36,230 nt of DNA from Belliella aquatica (GTDB taxonomy: Bacteria > Bacteroidota > Bacteroidia > Cytophagales > Cyclobacteriaceae). The notes under the pieces were generated by a model. It was not told the origin of the DNA and ran no database searches. It saw only the letters and a list, made by a program, of their open reading frames with translations. The position numbers were made by a program, and so were the translations under genes. Location: positions 1 to 36,230 of the forward strand of contig NZ_BMFD01000013.1 in assembly GCF_014637795.1 (NCBI RefSeq). Reading direction: 5' to 3'. Of this stretch, positions 1 to 8,932 are shown in pieces. Within the stretch, counting starts at the first letter, position 1; the number at the start of each line of letters is the position of its first letter.

Positions 1-216
1 CCCTACGAAGTTTGCCCAAGAGAAGAACCTCTGGCTCATGATTGCCCGATGGAAATACTTAATGAATGTTGAACCAAACGGTCAACGCTATTTAGGGAGG
101 TACAGAGAAAAAGGTAAAAGGGAAAAGGAAAAAGGTGAAAGAAAGGATGAAGGATGAGGGATGAAGGAGGAAAAAAAAAGGGAAAAGGGAAAAGGAGAAA
201 GGTGAAGGGAAAAATT

Positions 217-264
217 TTTTTATTACACCGAGTGGCACAGAGGAGGCACAGAGGATCACCGAGG
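217..264. repeat. Dispersed GAGGCACAGAGGATCAC-type repeat, copy 1
   Basis: A 48-base stretch containing TATTACACCGAG, then AGAGGAGGCACAGAGGATCAC. It recurs with few changes at 27942-27988. Both copies sit at the edge of GGGAAAAGG purine tracts, so tract and repeat may spread or decay together. Confidence 0.7.
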
Positions 265-411
265 ATATTTGAAGAGAGAAAAAAGGTAAAAGGTCCCCGC
301 CACGGCGGGCAAGAAAGGAGAGAGGAAAAAAATGTCGAACTCTGAATGTTGGATTTAAAATATTGAATTGGAAAAATATGGAAGTGTGGATGCAATCTAG
401 ATAAAGAGGAT

Positions 412-677
412 AATCTAGTCAAAGAAAGTATCCCCCCGAAATACTTCGGGGCAGGCTCAGGGGGGATGAATCATTATTAGCCCTCCCTAAAGTGAGGTAA
501 TTATTTTTAGAAATATGCGTGTCTTTCAGGACGATAGGAGGATTAGTAAATTTAGAAAAGAGGAAGGGGTATTTTTTTAGTGAGAAAAATTATTGAAGCA
601 TTTGATATTTCTTTCTCTTACTTTTTCTCCCGCAATTCTGCGGGACAGGCTATTGATGAAAAAGTAACAAAAAATCT
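412..677. repeat. Spacer repeat family, copy A
   Basis: Opens with AATCTAGTCAAAGAAAGTA, then a CCCCGAA/TTCGGGG hairpin, and continues with GACGATAGGAGGATTAGTAAA and TTTCTTTCTCTTACTTTTT, ending in AAAAAGTAACAAAAAATC. Compared with copy B it lacks a central block of about 120 bases. It has no open frame and is non-coding as far as I can see. Confidence 0.75.
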
Positions 678-931
678 AGGCCTGAGCTGATGCTTTTAAA
701 TTGGGATAGCGGATGTTTTGATAATTTCAGTTATCGACCCAATTTAATTTTAAGTCAATTGTTCCAACCTAAAAATGGGTGGATCTCGCTGCAAGCTTCG
801 CGAGCTAACCCATTTTCTTAACGGTTTCCACAATTAACTTAAAAGAACTAGGGCCGTCCATTGAGAAGTCTGGAGTCAGTAATTATATCAGTAATAAGGA
901 CATTTTAAATTCAATAAAAATTGCTATCGAA

Positions 932-1327
932 AATCTAGTCAAAGAAAGTAGCTCCCCGAAATACTTCGGGGCAGGCTCAGGGGGGATAAATTATTATTAG
1001 CCCTCCCTTACGTGAGGCAGGCCGTCCCTTACGGGAGGTAAACATGTACGACTTGTCCCGCAGCATTGCGGGAAGGCGCTTTGAAAAGAATTATAGTCAC
1101 TACATTCGATATGCGCCGCTGTGCATGGTAAAGGAATGCGCACACCTGACCTGGAGTCCCGGAGATAGGTATATTAGAAATTTGGGGTGTCTCTCGGGAC
1201 GATAGGAGGATTAGTAAATTTAGAAAAGAGGAAGGTTGATTTTGAGTAGTGAGAAAAAGTTTTAGAGCTTTGTATATTTCTTTCTCTTACTTTTTTGCTT
1301 GATCAAAAAAGTAACAAAAAAATCAAG
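932..1327. repeat. Spacer repeat family, copy B (longest)
   Basis: This is the most complete copy. It shares the AATCTAGTCAAAGAAAGTA start and the CCCCGAA/TTCGGGG hairpin with copy A. It shares the block TTTGAAAAGAATTATAGTCA through the GCGCACAC region with copy C, and shares GACGATAGGAGGAT and TTTCTTTCTCTTAC with both. It ends in a quasi-palindrome TTACTTTTTT-GCTTGATC-AAAAAAGTAA. The three copies give a family of about 250-400 bases arranged in direct orientation. Confidence 0.75.
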
Positions 1328-1560
1328 TTGGGAAAATTCCCGCAATACTGCGGGACAGGCTCTTCAACCCGCAAAAGGCCAACGCCCGCCCGGTTTCCCA
1401 ACATTCCCACCCGCATCAGACGGTTTGAGTGAGACTGTAAGGTTTTTCTTTAAATAAGATTAGGACTTGCCTTTGAGAATCTAGGGTAAGGGAAAGGAAG
1501 AAGGTAATGGGGGAAGGGATAAAAAAATGATGAACGCTGAATTTCTTAATTTTAACTAAA

Positions 1561-1863
1561 ACTAGTCAGGGAAAGTATCTCCATAGGGGATAAATCATTA
1601 TTAGCACCTTACAAGGCGCTTTGAAAAGAATTATAGTCACTACATTTGATATGCGCCGCCGTGCATGGTAAAGAAGGGTGCACACGTGACCCAGAGTCGC
1701 GGCGGTGGCTGTATTCGAAATAGAAGTGTCTTTTGGGACGATAGGAGGATGAGTAAATTTAGAAATGATGAAGGTTGATTTTGAGTAGTGAGAGAATCTG
1801 TTTTGAGATGAATATATTTCTTTCTCTTACTTTTTGTTCCCATGATTCCACGGGATAGGCATT
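1561..1863. repeat. Spacer repeat family, copy C
   Basis: Begins with a degraded ACTAGTCAGGGAAAGTA and then carries the same central block as copy B (TTTGAAAAGAATTATAGTCA at about 1620) and the GACGATAGGAGGAT and TTTCTTTCTCTTAC blocks. Its terminal hairpin is decayed: one stem position is mismatched and the flank reads ATAGGC instead of ACAGGC. The reverse-strand frame across it is not conserved in copies A and B and is not a gene. Confidence 0.7.
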
Positions 1864-2034
1864 GACACCTATAACTCGCGACCCTGTCTCCCACCAAGCC
1901 AAAGGTGTCGAATTTACTTACCACTAGATAAGGAATTCATCATCATTCCCACAATTCAACTCCCTCACCTTGCAAAAAACCCTTTTCCTTAATATCTTCC
2001 GAGATTAAACGACTCCTTTCTTTTTTGATACTTT

Positions 2035-5000
2035 ATGGCTTTTAATGAAAATTCTAGGGTGAAAATCCCCGCTATCCTTCACCTGATGCGACTGGGATAC
2101 GAGTATATCCCTGTCAAACAACAGATTCGAAGGGAAGATACCAACATCTTCGAGGACATTTTTTTAGACAGTTTGCAAACGATCAACCCAGAAACAACCA
2201 AGCAGGACCTTCTCCGATTACTCGATGAAATTAGCCTGGAACTGGATTATGAAGATCTGGGAAAGAAATTCTATGAAAGACTGACATCTACCTCTGGAAT
2301 CAGACTGATTGATTTTAAGAACTTCGAAAAGAATACCTTCCATGTAACCACCGAACTCACCTGCAAAAGCGGTGATGAAGAATTCAGACCTGATATCACC
2401 ATTCTCATCAATGGAATGCCATTGGTCTTTATTGAAGTCAAAAAACCTCACAACAAAGATGGGGTCATTGCAGAAAGAAACAGAATAAACGCACGGTTCA
2501 AAAACAAACACTTTCGACGATTTGCCAACATCAGCCAAATGATGATCTTTTCCAATAACATGGAGTATGAAGATGGTATCGTCGAACCTATTTTCGGCGC
2601 CTTCTATGCAGCCTCAGCATATGCTGACCTGCATTTCAATTACTTCAGGGAAGACGAGGATCATCCCGTTAGCCAAAAACTATTGGCCGTATCAGAAGAG
2701 GATGAAAACGCAATTCTCAAAGACAACAACCTGTTGGTCATCAAGCACAGTCCTGAATTCAATACCAACAAGGATCCCAATACACCAACCCACCGAATAA
2801 TTACTTCCTTACTTAGCAAGGAGCGATTGGCTTTTGTCCTTCGCTACGCTTTTGCCTATGTAGATGAAACTAAAGAGGATGGGAGCATAGACCGACAAAA
2901 ACATATCATGCGCTACCCGCAGATGTTTGCTACAAAGGCCATTGCACACAAATTGACTGAAGGACAGCGAAAAGGAATCATTTGGCACACACAAGGATCT
3001 GGCAAGACCGCATTGGCTTATTATAATGTCAAGCATCTTACGGATTACTACCAACAACAGAATATCATTCCGAAATTCTACTTCATCGTAGATCGCATAG
3101 ATTTGATGATTCAAGCTTCCTCTGAATTTTCAAATAGGGGACTGAAAGTAATACAGGTTAATTCCCGTGAGGCTTTCATGACTGGAATGAAGGTCATCGG
3201 AGCATTGCACAATGATTCCGGGCAACCTGAAATCACAGTCGTCAACATACAGAAATTCAGTGAAGGGGCTACAGGCGTCGAAGACTTACCTTATGATATT
3301 CATTCTCAGCGAATCTACTTCTTGGACGAAGCGCATAGAAGTTATAATCCAAAAGGAAACTACCTGGCCAACCTAATAAACTCAGATAAGAAAGCGGTGA
3401 TCATCGCTTTGACAGGTACGCCACTCCTGAAAGAAGTAGCTAAAGATTTTGATTCCAAACTGCTTTTTGGAAATTACATTCATAAATACTACTACAACCG
3501 CTCCATAGCAGATGGCTATACCTTGAGATTGATCCGGGAGGAGATAGAAGGCAGCTTCAAGATGGAAATGCAGGAAGTAATGGAGCAGATCAAGGTCCTC
3601 AAAGGAGATATCCGGTCAGCTGATGTCTATGCTGACAGAAGATTTGCAAGTGGTCTCTTGGACTACATCGCCAATGACCTTCAGGAATTCCGTGCACATT
3701 GGCAAGATCCATCTTTGGCAGGAATGGTGGTCTGTGATTCTTCCAAGCAAGCGAAAATGCTTTTTGAGCTTTTCGAAGAACGATTCGGAATACAGGAAAC
3801 TAATGCAGAAAAATTACCCTTAGCAGCTGAACCACCTTCAAAGTATGGCAAGCAAAAGGTCAAAAAAGTCCTGACAGCTGCATTGATTCTTCATGATGAA
3901 AATGACAAACAAACCCGAAAGGACTTAATCAAAGCATATAAAGTTGGCAAAATAGATATTCTCTTTGTCTACAACATGTTGTTGACTGGTTTTGATGCAA
4001 AGCGACTAAAGAAGCTCTATCTTGCCAGAGTTATCCAAGATCACAACTTGCTGCAGACCTTGACAAGGGTTAACCGTCCCTACAAAAAGTATCAATATGG
4101 CTATGTGGTGGACTTTGCTGATATTTCCAAAGCTTTCGACCGAACCAATCAGCTGTACTTTCAGGAGCTACAGGAAACCTTGGGTGATGAAATGGAAATG
4201 TATTCCTACCTCTTTAAGTCAGAAGCAGAAATCAAACAGGAAATTGCCGAAATCAAGGAAACACTCTTTCATTATGACAATGAAAATGTGGAGCTTTTCT
4301 CTAATCAGATCGCCCAGCTCAATGATAAAAAAGCACTGATCCAATTGATAAAAGCTTTGCGCACGGCCAAAGAACTCAAAAACATCATTGCCATCAATGG
4401 CTTTGAGGGATTGGGAGATATTACCGACTTCGAAACTTGGAATAAATTGCTCCTGATCGCGCAAGGAAGGTTGGACAACTTGAACTTTGTTGAAAGTATA
4501 GGCAACGAGGAAGCCACCCAAAATCTGCTCAATACCGCTCTGGAGGATATCGTATTCCAGTTTATCAAAGTCGGAGAGGAGGAACTTAAGCTCGCCGATG
4601 AATATAAGGATGCACTTCGAAGAACAAGGGAAGCTTTGCAACAAAATATAGATCAGATAGATCCTGAATTTATAAGCCTAAGGGAAGAATTAGAGAGGAT
4701 TTTTAAAAAGAAAAACCTCTCTGAGACCAACCAAATGGATATGGTAGAAAATATGCGTTTGCTTCGCAAAATACAAGGTCAAGCCAAGGAACTCAACCGC
4801 AAAAATGCCCTCCTGAATGCCAAATACGAACATGACGAAAAATATACCCGCATTCATAAGCGTTTAACCGAAAAGGGAACATTGAGTGCCAAAGAAATGC
4901 AGCTCCACAGGGCATTGATGCAAGTCAAAATTAGCGTGGATGACAAACTCGAAGGTCAGGAAGACATCTTGAAAAACGAGGCTTTCTTCAATAAATATAT

Positions 5001-5124
5001 CATGCAACAGGTAGTTAACGAATTTAAGAAAAAGGAAAATATTCCTTTGGATTTTCCTACAACAGAAAAAATTAACCAATTGATTGTCAAAGAGTATTTG
5101 CAATTATATCAAGCAAGAGTTTAA
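2035..5124 (+). CDS. hsdR: Type I restriction enzyme, R subunit (HsdR)
   Basis: This is the motor and nuclease subunit of a type I restriction complex, which translocates and cleaves unmodified DNA. The 1029-residue protein has an N-terminal PD-(D/E)XK nuclease with D120, E134 and K136 in the pattern PDI..FIEVK. A superfamily-2 helicase core follows: Walker A TQGSGKT at 319-325, DEAH at 431-434, then ALTGTP. The second RecA-like lobe ends with LLTGFDAK and QTLTRVNRPY. The C-terminal third is helical and charged, as expected for docking to the methylase. The length is normal for an EcoR124I-like HsdR, and no frame break is visible. Only 3 bases separate it from hsdM, so the two are cotranscribed. 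Confidence 0.96.
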   Translation: MAFNENSRVKIPAILHLMRLGYEYIPVKQQIRREDTNIFEDIFLDSLQTINPETTKQDLLRLLDEISLELDYEDLGKKFYERLTSTSGIRLIDFKNFEKNTFHVTTELTCKSGDEEFRPDITILINGMPLVFIEVKKPHNKDGVIAERNRINARFKNKHFRRFANISQMMIFSNNMEYEDGIVEPIFGAFYAASAYADLHFNYFREDEDHPVSQKLLAVSEEDENAILKDNNLLVIKHSPEFNTNKDPNTPTHRIITSLLSKERLAFVLRYAFAYVDETKEDGSIDRQKHIMRYPQMFATKAIAHKLTEGQRKGIIWHTQGSGKTALAYYNVKHLTDYYQQQNIIPKFYFIVDRIDLMIQASSEFSNRGLKVIQVNSREAFMTGMKVIGALHNDSGQPEITVVNIQKFSEGATGVEDLPYDIHSQRIYFLDEAHRSYNPKGNYLANLINSDKKAVIIALTGTPLLKEVAKDFDSKLLFGNYIHKYYYNRSIADGYTLRLIREEIEGSFKMEMQEVMEQIKVLKGDIRSADVYADRRFASGLLDYIANDLQEFRAHWQDPSLAGMVVCDSSKQAKMLFELFEERFGIQETNAEKLPLAAEPPSKYGKQKVKKVLTAALILHDENDKQTRKDLIKAYKVGKIDILFVYNMLLTGFDAKRLKKLYLARVIQDHNLLQTLTRVNRPYKKYQYGYVVDFADISKAFDRTNQLYFQELQETLGDEMEMYSYLFKSEAEIKQEIAEIKETLFHYDNENVELFSNQIAQLNDKKALIQLIKALRTAKELKNIIAINGFEGLGDITDFETWNKLLLIAQGRLDNLNFVESIGNEEATQNLLNTALEDIVFQFIKVGEEELKLADEYKDALRRTREALQQNIDQIDPEFISLREELERIFKKKNLSETNQMDMVENMRLLRKIQGQAKELNRKNALLNAKYEHDEKYTRIHKRLTEKGTLSAKEMQLHRALMQVKISVDDKLEGQEDILKNEAFFNKYIMQQVVNEFKKKENIPLDFPTTEKINQLIVKEYLQLYQARV

Positions 5125-5127
5125 CCC

Positions 5128-6744
5128 ATGACACAGGATATCAGTTTTATAAACAAGACCAAACAGCTCATAGACAGCCTTAAAAGTGTCTGCGCAAATT
5201 ACGGTCTTGGCAATGACGGGAACGAATTCAAAATCATTACCCAGGTAGTCTTATACAAATTCCTTAATGACAAGTTCAGGTACGAAGTTAAAAAGGAAGA
5301 ACCCCAACTGGCTCAAGCCGAAAATTTCAGAGAAGCATTGGAAAATATGGAGGAAGAAGCTTACAATTTTCTTTTGGCTTCCCTCAATCCAAATGTTCCA
5401 CGCCTAAAGCCACATCAACTGATTTCGGCTTTGCATAACAGACAGAATGAAGGAGATTTTTCCAAAACCTTCGATGATACGCTAAGACAGGTAAGTTTGG
5501 AAAATGCTGAGGTTTTTTCCGTTAAGTCCTTTTCTGGTGCTAAGGATTCTCTCTTTGATGAACTCAGTCAGTTTATCTCTGATTCTTCACAGCGGGATGC
5601 GTTTAGCAAGGCACTGATCAACAAACTCTTTGAGTTTTCTTTTGAGGAGATGTTTGGGCAGAAGTATGATTTCTTCGCAACCATATTCGAATACCTGATC
5701 AAGGACTACAACTCCGACTCAGGAGGGAAGTACGCGGAGTATTATACACCCCATGCAGTAGCCAGAATTATGGCAAGCATCATGGCACCCGAACCGGTCA
5801 AAAAAGCCCGATGCTACGATCCAAGTGCAGGATCGGGGACCCTCTTGATGTCCTTGGCGCATCAGATTGGAGAGGACAACTGTTCCATTTATTCCGAGGA
5901 TATTTCCCAGAAGTCCAGCAATATGCTGAGGCTGAACCTGATATTGAATAACCTCACCCACAGCATTCCCAATATCATCAAGACCAATACCATAGCCCAG
6001 CCTTATTATCTCAATACCAAATTTGACTATATCGTCTCTAATCCACCATTTAAGCTGGATTTTTCGGATTTCAAAGACGACTTGGAAAAGGATATTTTCA
6101 AAGAACGTTTCTTTGCCGGCGTCCCTAATGTGCCCAAGGCAAAAAAAGAATCCATGGCCATTTATTTGATGTTTATCCAACATATCATGTATAGCCTGAG
6201 CGATACAGGGAAAGCGGCTATTGTTGTGCCAACAGGTTTTATCACCGCACAGAGTGGGATAGAAAAAAAGATCCGTGAGCGACTGATAGATAAAGGCTGG
6301 CTGAGAGGAGTGGTGAGTATGCCTAGCAATATCTTCGCCAGTACAGGTACGAACGTCTCTGTAATTTTCTTAGACAAGCAAGCAGATACTGATCAAATCG
6401 TACTGATGGATGCTTCCAAATTGGGGCAAACAATCAAAGAAGGCAAAAATCAACGCACCGTACTTACCAAAGAAGAAGAAGCTAGAATCATAGATACTTT
6501 CAATCAAAAAGAAGCGATAGAAGACCTATCAGTAGTGGTAAGTAAAGAGCAAGTTCAAGAAAAGAATTACTCCTTCTCAGCAGGGCAATACTTTGAGGTA
6601 AAGATAGAGTATGTGGATATTTCCGAGGAGGAATTTCAGGAAAAGTTGGGTGGGTTTGAAGAAAGACTGGAGGGCCTGTTTGCAAGTGGAGAAAATTTGG
6701 ATAGGGAGATTATGGGGAATTTGAAGAAGTTGAAATTTGGCTAG
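5128..6744 (+). CDS. hsdM: Type I DNA methyltransferase, M subunit (HsdM)
   Basis: This N6-adenine methyltransferase uses S-adenosylmethionine and acts with HsdS to methylate the host recognition site. The 538-residue protein has an N-terminal helical HsdM domain to about residue 130. The methyltransferase core carries the AdoMet motif DPSAGSG (231-237) and the catalytic motif NPPF (305-308). The stretch KYAEYYTPHAVA just before motif I is typical of the family. The gene appears intact. A 200-base gap containing a stem-loop separates it from hsdS, unlike the tight spacing elsewhere in the operon. Confidence 0.96.
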   Translation: MTQDISFINKTKQLIDSLKSVCANYGLGNDGNEFKIITQVVLYKFLNDKFRYEVKKEEPQLAQAENFREALENMEEEAYNFLLASLNPNVPRLKPHQLISALHNRQNEGDFSKTFDDTLRQVSLENAEVFSVKSFSGAKDSLFDELSQFISDSSQRDAFSKALINKLFEFSFEEMFGQKYDFFATIFEYLIKDYNSDSGGKYAEYYTPHAVARIMASIMAPEPVKKARCYDPSAGSGTLLMSLAHQIGEDNCSIYSEDISQKSSNMLRLNLILNNLTHSIPNIIKTNTIAQPYYLNTKFDYIVSNPPFKLDFSDFKDDLEKDIFKERFFAGVPNVPKAKKESMAIYLMFIQHIMYSLSDTGKAAIVVPTGFITAQSGIEKKIRERLIDKGWLRGVVSMPSNIFASTGTNVSVIFLDKQADTDQIVLMDASKLGQTIKEGKNQRTVLTKEEEARIIDTFNQKEAIEDLSVVVSKEQVQEKNYSFSAGQYFEVKIEYVDISEEEFQEKLGGFEERLEGLFASGENLDREIMGNLKKLKFG

Positions 6745-6763
6745 ATCTGAATGAAGCAAAAAA

Positions 6764-6792
6764 TTAACGTTGATTAACTGGTTCAACGTTAA
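6764..6792. terminator. Stem-loop between hsdM and hsdS
   Basis: The arms TTAACGTTGA (6764-6773) and TCAACGTTAA (6783-6792) pair perfectly over 10 bases around a 9-base loop. It starts 20 bases after the hsdM stop. No T-run follows on the + strand, so this is not a standard intrinsic terminator. It may slow transcription, mark the mRNA for processing, or be a remnant of a recombination site. It sits in a 201-base AT-rich gap in which I see no gene. Confidence 0.5.
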
Positions 6793-6945
6793 AAACCTTT
6801 GTTGTATCCAAACCTAAGGTAAAGACTAATTCAAATTTAAACTATTTTACAAAAATTAAAATGATGAATTTAAATTTGTTGTGAATGTAATGTTAGTTGT
6901 TATGTAGTAGGATGCGCAAACAGAATAAACTTTTAAGAATGCAAA

Positions 6946-8316
6946 ATGAATAATATTACTTTAATAAATATTGCAAAATCTCAAACAGGACCTTTTGGAA
7001 GCCAATTACATGAGCGAGATTATGTAGAAATTGGAACTCCAATTGTAACTGTTGAACACCTTGGTGAAACTGGCTTCACTCACCAAAATCTTCCATTTGT
7101 TTCAAATGAGGACAAGGAGAGGTTAAATAAATATTTGCTTGAAGAGGGAGATATAGTTTTTAGTCGAGTTGGATCCGTTGATAGAAGTACATATGTAAGT
7201 AAAAATGAGGAAGGTTGGTTATTTTCTGGAAGATGTATTCGAGTAAGAATTGATAAAGAAAAAGCTAGTCCTAGATTTATAAGTTATTATTTCAGATTAA
7301 GAAGCTTCAAAGAAATGATGCGCAATATCTCAGTAGGTGCTACAATGCCATCACTGAATACTTCTTTGATGGATAATATATCACTGAGGTTACCAAATTT
7401 AATCCAACAAAAAAAAATCGCCTCCATCTTATCCGCCCTTGACAACAAAATCGAACTCAACAACAAGATCAATGCGGAGTTGGAGGGGATGGCGAAGTTG
7501 ATTTATGATTATTGGTTTGTACAGTTTGATTTTCCTTATGACTTTGCTCAGGGCAAGCCTGCAGACGAAACCTCAGATCCTAAAGATGTAAAACCCTACA
7601 AATCCTCAGGGGGAAAGATGGTTTGGAATAATGAGTTGAAGAGGGAGGTGCCGGAGGGATGGGGAAGTGGTTATCTAAATGACTTAGGAAACATTATTGG
7701 AGGAAGTACCCCTTCCAGAAACAACCCGGAATACTTTACCAAAGATGGTATTCCTTGGATTACCCCGAAAGACCTTTCAAATAATGTTGGAAATAAATTC
7801 ATAAAAAGAGGGGAATTTGATGTTACCCAAAAAGGGAAAGATAGTGCTTCATTAAATATTATGCCAAGAGGAACAATTCTGATGAGTTCAAGAGCACCAG
7901 TGGGGTATTTAGCAGTTTCAATTGATGAAGTTACAACCAATCAAGGATTTAAATCTTTTGTACCACAACTTCCATACACAACTGAGTATGTCTATTATAA
8001 ACTGAGCCAAATGATGCCAATCATTGAAAATAATGCGAGTGGCTCTACATTTAGAGAAGTTTCAGCCAGTACACTCAAAACCATTAAAATGATTGTGCCA
8101 TTCAAAGGCATAATTCATGAATTCACAAATAAGGTAAATCCAATTTTTCAAAAACAAGAAAACCTAGAAAAACAAAACCAAGAGCTAGCGGCTCTGAGGG
8201 ATTGGTTGTTGCCGATGTTGATGAATGGGCAGGTGAGGGTAGAAGAGAAATATCAAGTAGGGGATGGGGAGATTGGAATGGCGGCGGAGTCCCCAATCAA
8301 CAAATTTATCAGTTAA
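6946..8316 (+). CDS. hsdS: Type I specificity subunit (HsdS)
   Basis: This subunit sets the DNA target of the type I complex through two target-recognition domains (TRDs). The 456-residue protein shows TRD1 at about 1-150, opening with IAKSQTGPFGSQL. The central conserved coiled-coil follows at about 154-235 (QQKKIASILSALDNKIELNN). TRD2 spans about 235-400 (GNIIGGSTPSRNNPEYF), and a C-terminal repeat of the conserved helix ends in LAALRDWLLPMLMNGQV. TRD1 and the gap before it are visibly more AT-rich than the central helix and hsdM, consistent with domain exchange. The start at 6946 follows an in-frame stop 12 bases upstream and gives a slightly short N-terminus. No inverted partial hsdS copy lies nearby, so no shuffling is evident. 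Confidence 0.94.
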   Translation: MNNITLINIAKSQTGPFGSQLHERDYVEIGTPIVTVEHLGETGFTHQNLPFVSNEDKERLNKYLLEEGDIVFSRVGSVDRSTYVSKNEEGWLFSGRCIRVRIDKEKASPRFISYYFRLRSFKEMMRNISVGATMPSLNTSLMDNISLRLPNLIQQKKIASILSALDNKIELNNKINAELEGMAKLIYDYWFVQFDFPYDFAQGKPADETSDPKDVKPYKSSGGKMVWNNELKREVPEGWGSGYLNDLGNIIGGSTPSRNNPEYFTKDGIPWITPKDLSNNVGNKFIKRGEFDVTQKGKDSASLNIMPRGTILMSSRAPVGYLAVSIDEVTTNQGFKSFVPQLPYTTEYVYYKLSQMMPIIENNASGSTFREVSASTLKTIKMIVPFKGIIHEFTNKVNPIFQKQENLEKQNQELAALRDWLLPMLMNGQVRVEEKYQVGDGEIGMAAESPINKFIS

Positions 8317-8320
8317 TATT

Positions 8321-8920
8321 ATGTTAGAAGATCCTAATTTTAAAAATTCATATATAATTGGTTTAGATGGATTTACATATGCAGATTTAGAAAAAGCATT
8401 TGCATCATTCCTTTCAAAAGAATACAAAAAAGAAAGCCAAGTAGCGATTGATGGGATTGAAAAATATCAACTTTCAAAAATTGAGGCTTTACATATTCTA
8501 GCATACACTGGACATAGTTCAAGGTGGATAAATTCGAAAATAAGAGAAGATAAATTGGATGGAAATTGTAAAATTTTTATTGAAAATCTGGATATGGCTT
8601 TAGCCAAAATCACCCCTTCAGACAACATGAAATTATTTCATGGGACTTATGGTTTATGGAATGGAATGGTCGAGGGTGGAATAATTAACGTTCCAAACTA
8701 TTTATCAACATCTATTGAAGATTACGAGAGTTATCCTGTTGTTTTTAGAATTCAAACTACAAAAGAAAACAGTAAAGCAAGAGATATTTCCACAATTTCA
8801 AATAACAAAGATGAGTTTGAGCATCTTTTTATGAGAGGGGCATCATTCAGAGTATTAAGAATTGAGGAAATTGGAAAAATAACATATGTGGAATTGGTTG
8901 AGAATACGAATATGGTTTAA
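8321..8920 (+). CDS. ADP-ribosyltransferase-fold protein linked to hsdS
   Basis: The 199-residue protein has the motif order of an ADP-ribosyltransferase exoenzyme fold. It has an N-terminal helical lead-in (ALHILAYTG at 56-64), then KLFHG (104-108) where classical enzymes have YRG. YLSTS (127-131) matches the STS motif, and DISTISNNKDEFEHLF (155-170) matches the ExE region with E165 and E167. The usual NAD-binding arginine is replaced by H107, giving an H-S-E set rather than R-S-E. An in-frame extension back to 8264 overlaps hsdS; I chose the ATG four bases after the hsdS stop. The target is unknown. It may be an ART effector or toxin tied to restriction. Fold assignment is fairly sure, activity is not. 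Confidence 0.65.
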   Translation: MLEDPNFKNSYIIGLDGFTYADLEKAFASFLSKEYKKESQVAIDGIEKYQLSKIEALHILAYTGHSSRWINSKIREDKLDGNCKIFIENLDMALAKITPSDNMKLFHGTYGLWNGMVEGGIINVPNYLSTSIEDYESYPVVFRIQTTKENSKARDISTISNNKDEFEHLFMRGASFRVLRIEEIGKITYVELVENTNMV

Positions 8921-8932
8921 ACTTGTATCAAG

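Larger units (their letters stand above)
1..2034. other. Gene-free, repeat-rich spacer before hsdR
   Basis: No open frame here has convincing coding character. Bases about 100-215 are a purine-only-like tract of short GGGAAAAGG runs, and the reverse-strand frame over it encodes only Phe/Pro/Ser/Leu low-complexity protein, so I treat it as non-coding. The rest holds three degenerate copies of a dispersed repeat (listed separately) and several small GC-rich hairpins. I see no tRNA, integrase or transposase. The hsdR promoter should lie in the last 100 bases but I cannot point to a clear one. Confidence 0.75.

Noticed and set aside
36-422. Opposite-strand open frames across the purine tract
   Set aside because: The predicted proteins are only Phe/Pro/Ser/Leu or Lys/Arg/Gly runs produced by GGGAAAAGG tracts; no family features.
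1640-1924. 94-codon reverse-strand frame in the spacer
   Set aside because: It lies across repeat copy C, and the frame is not kept in copies A and B.
6764-6792. Integron attC site
   Set aside because: The palindrome is perfect and symmetric without attC core-site layout or bulges, and no integron integrase is present.
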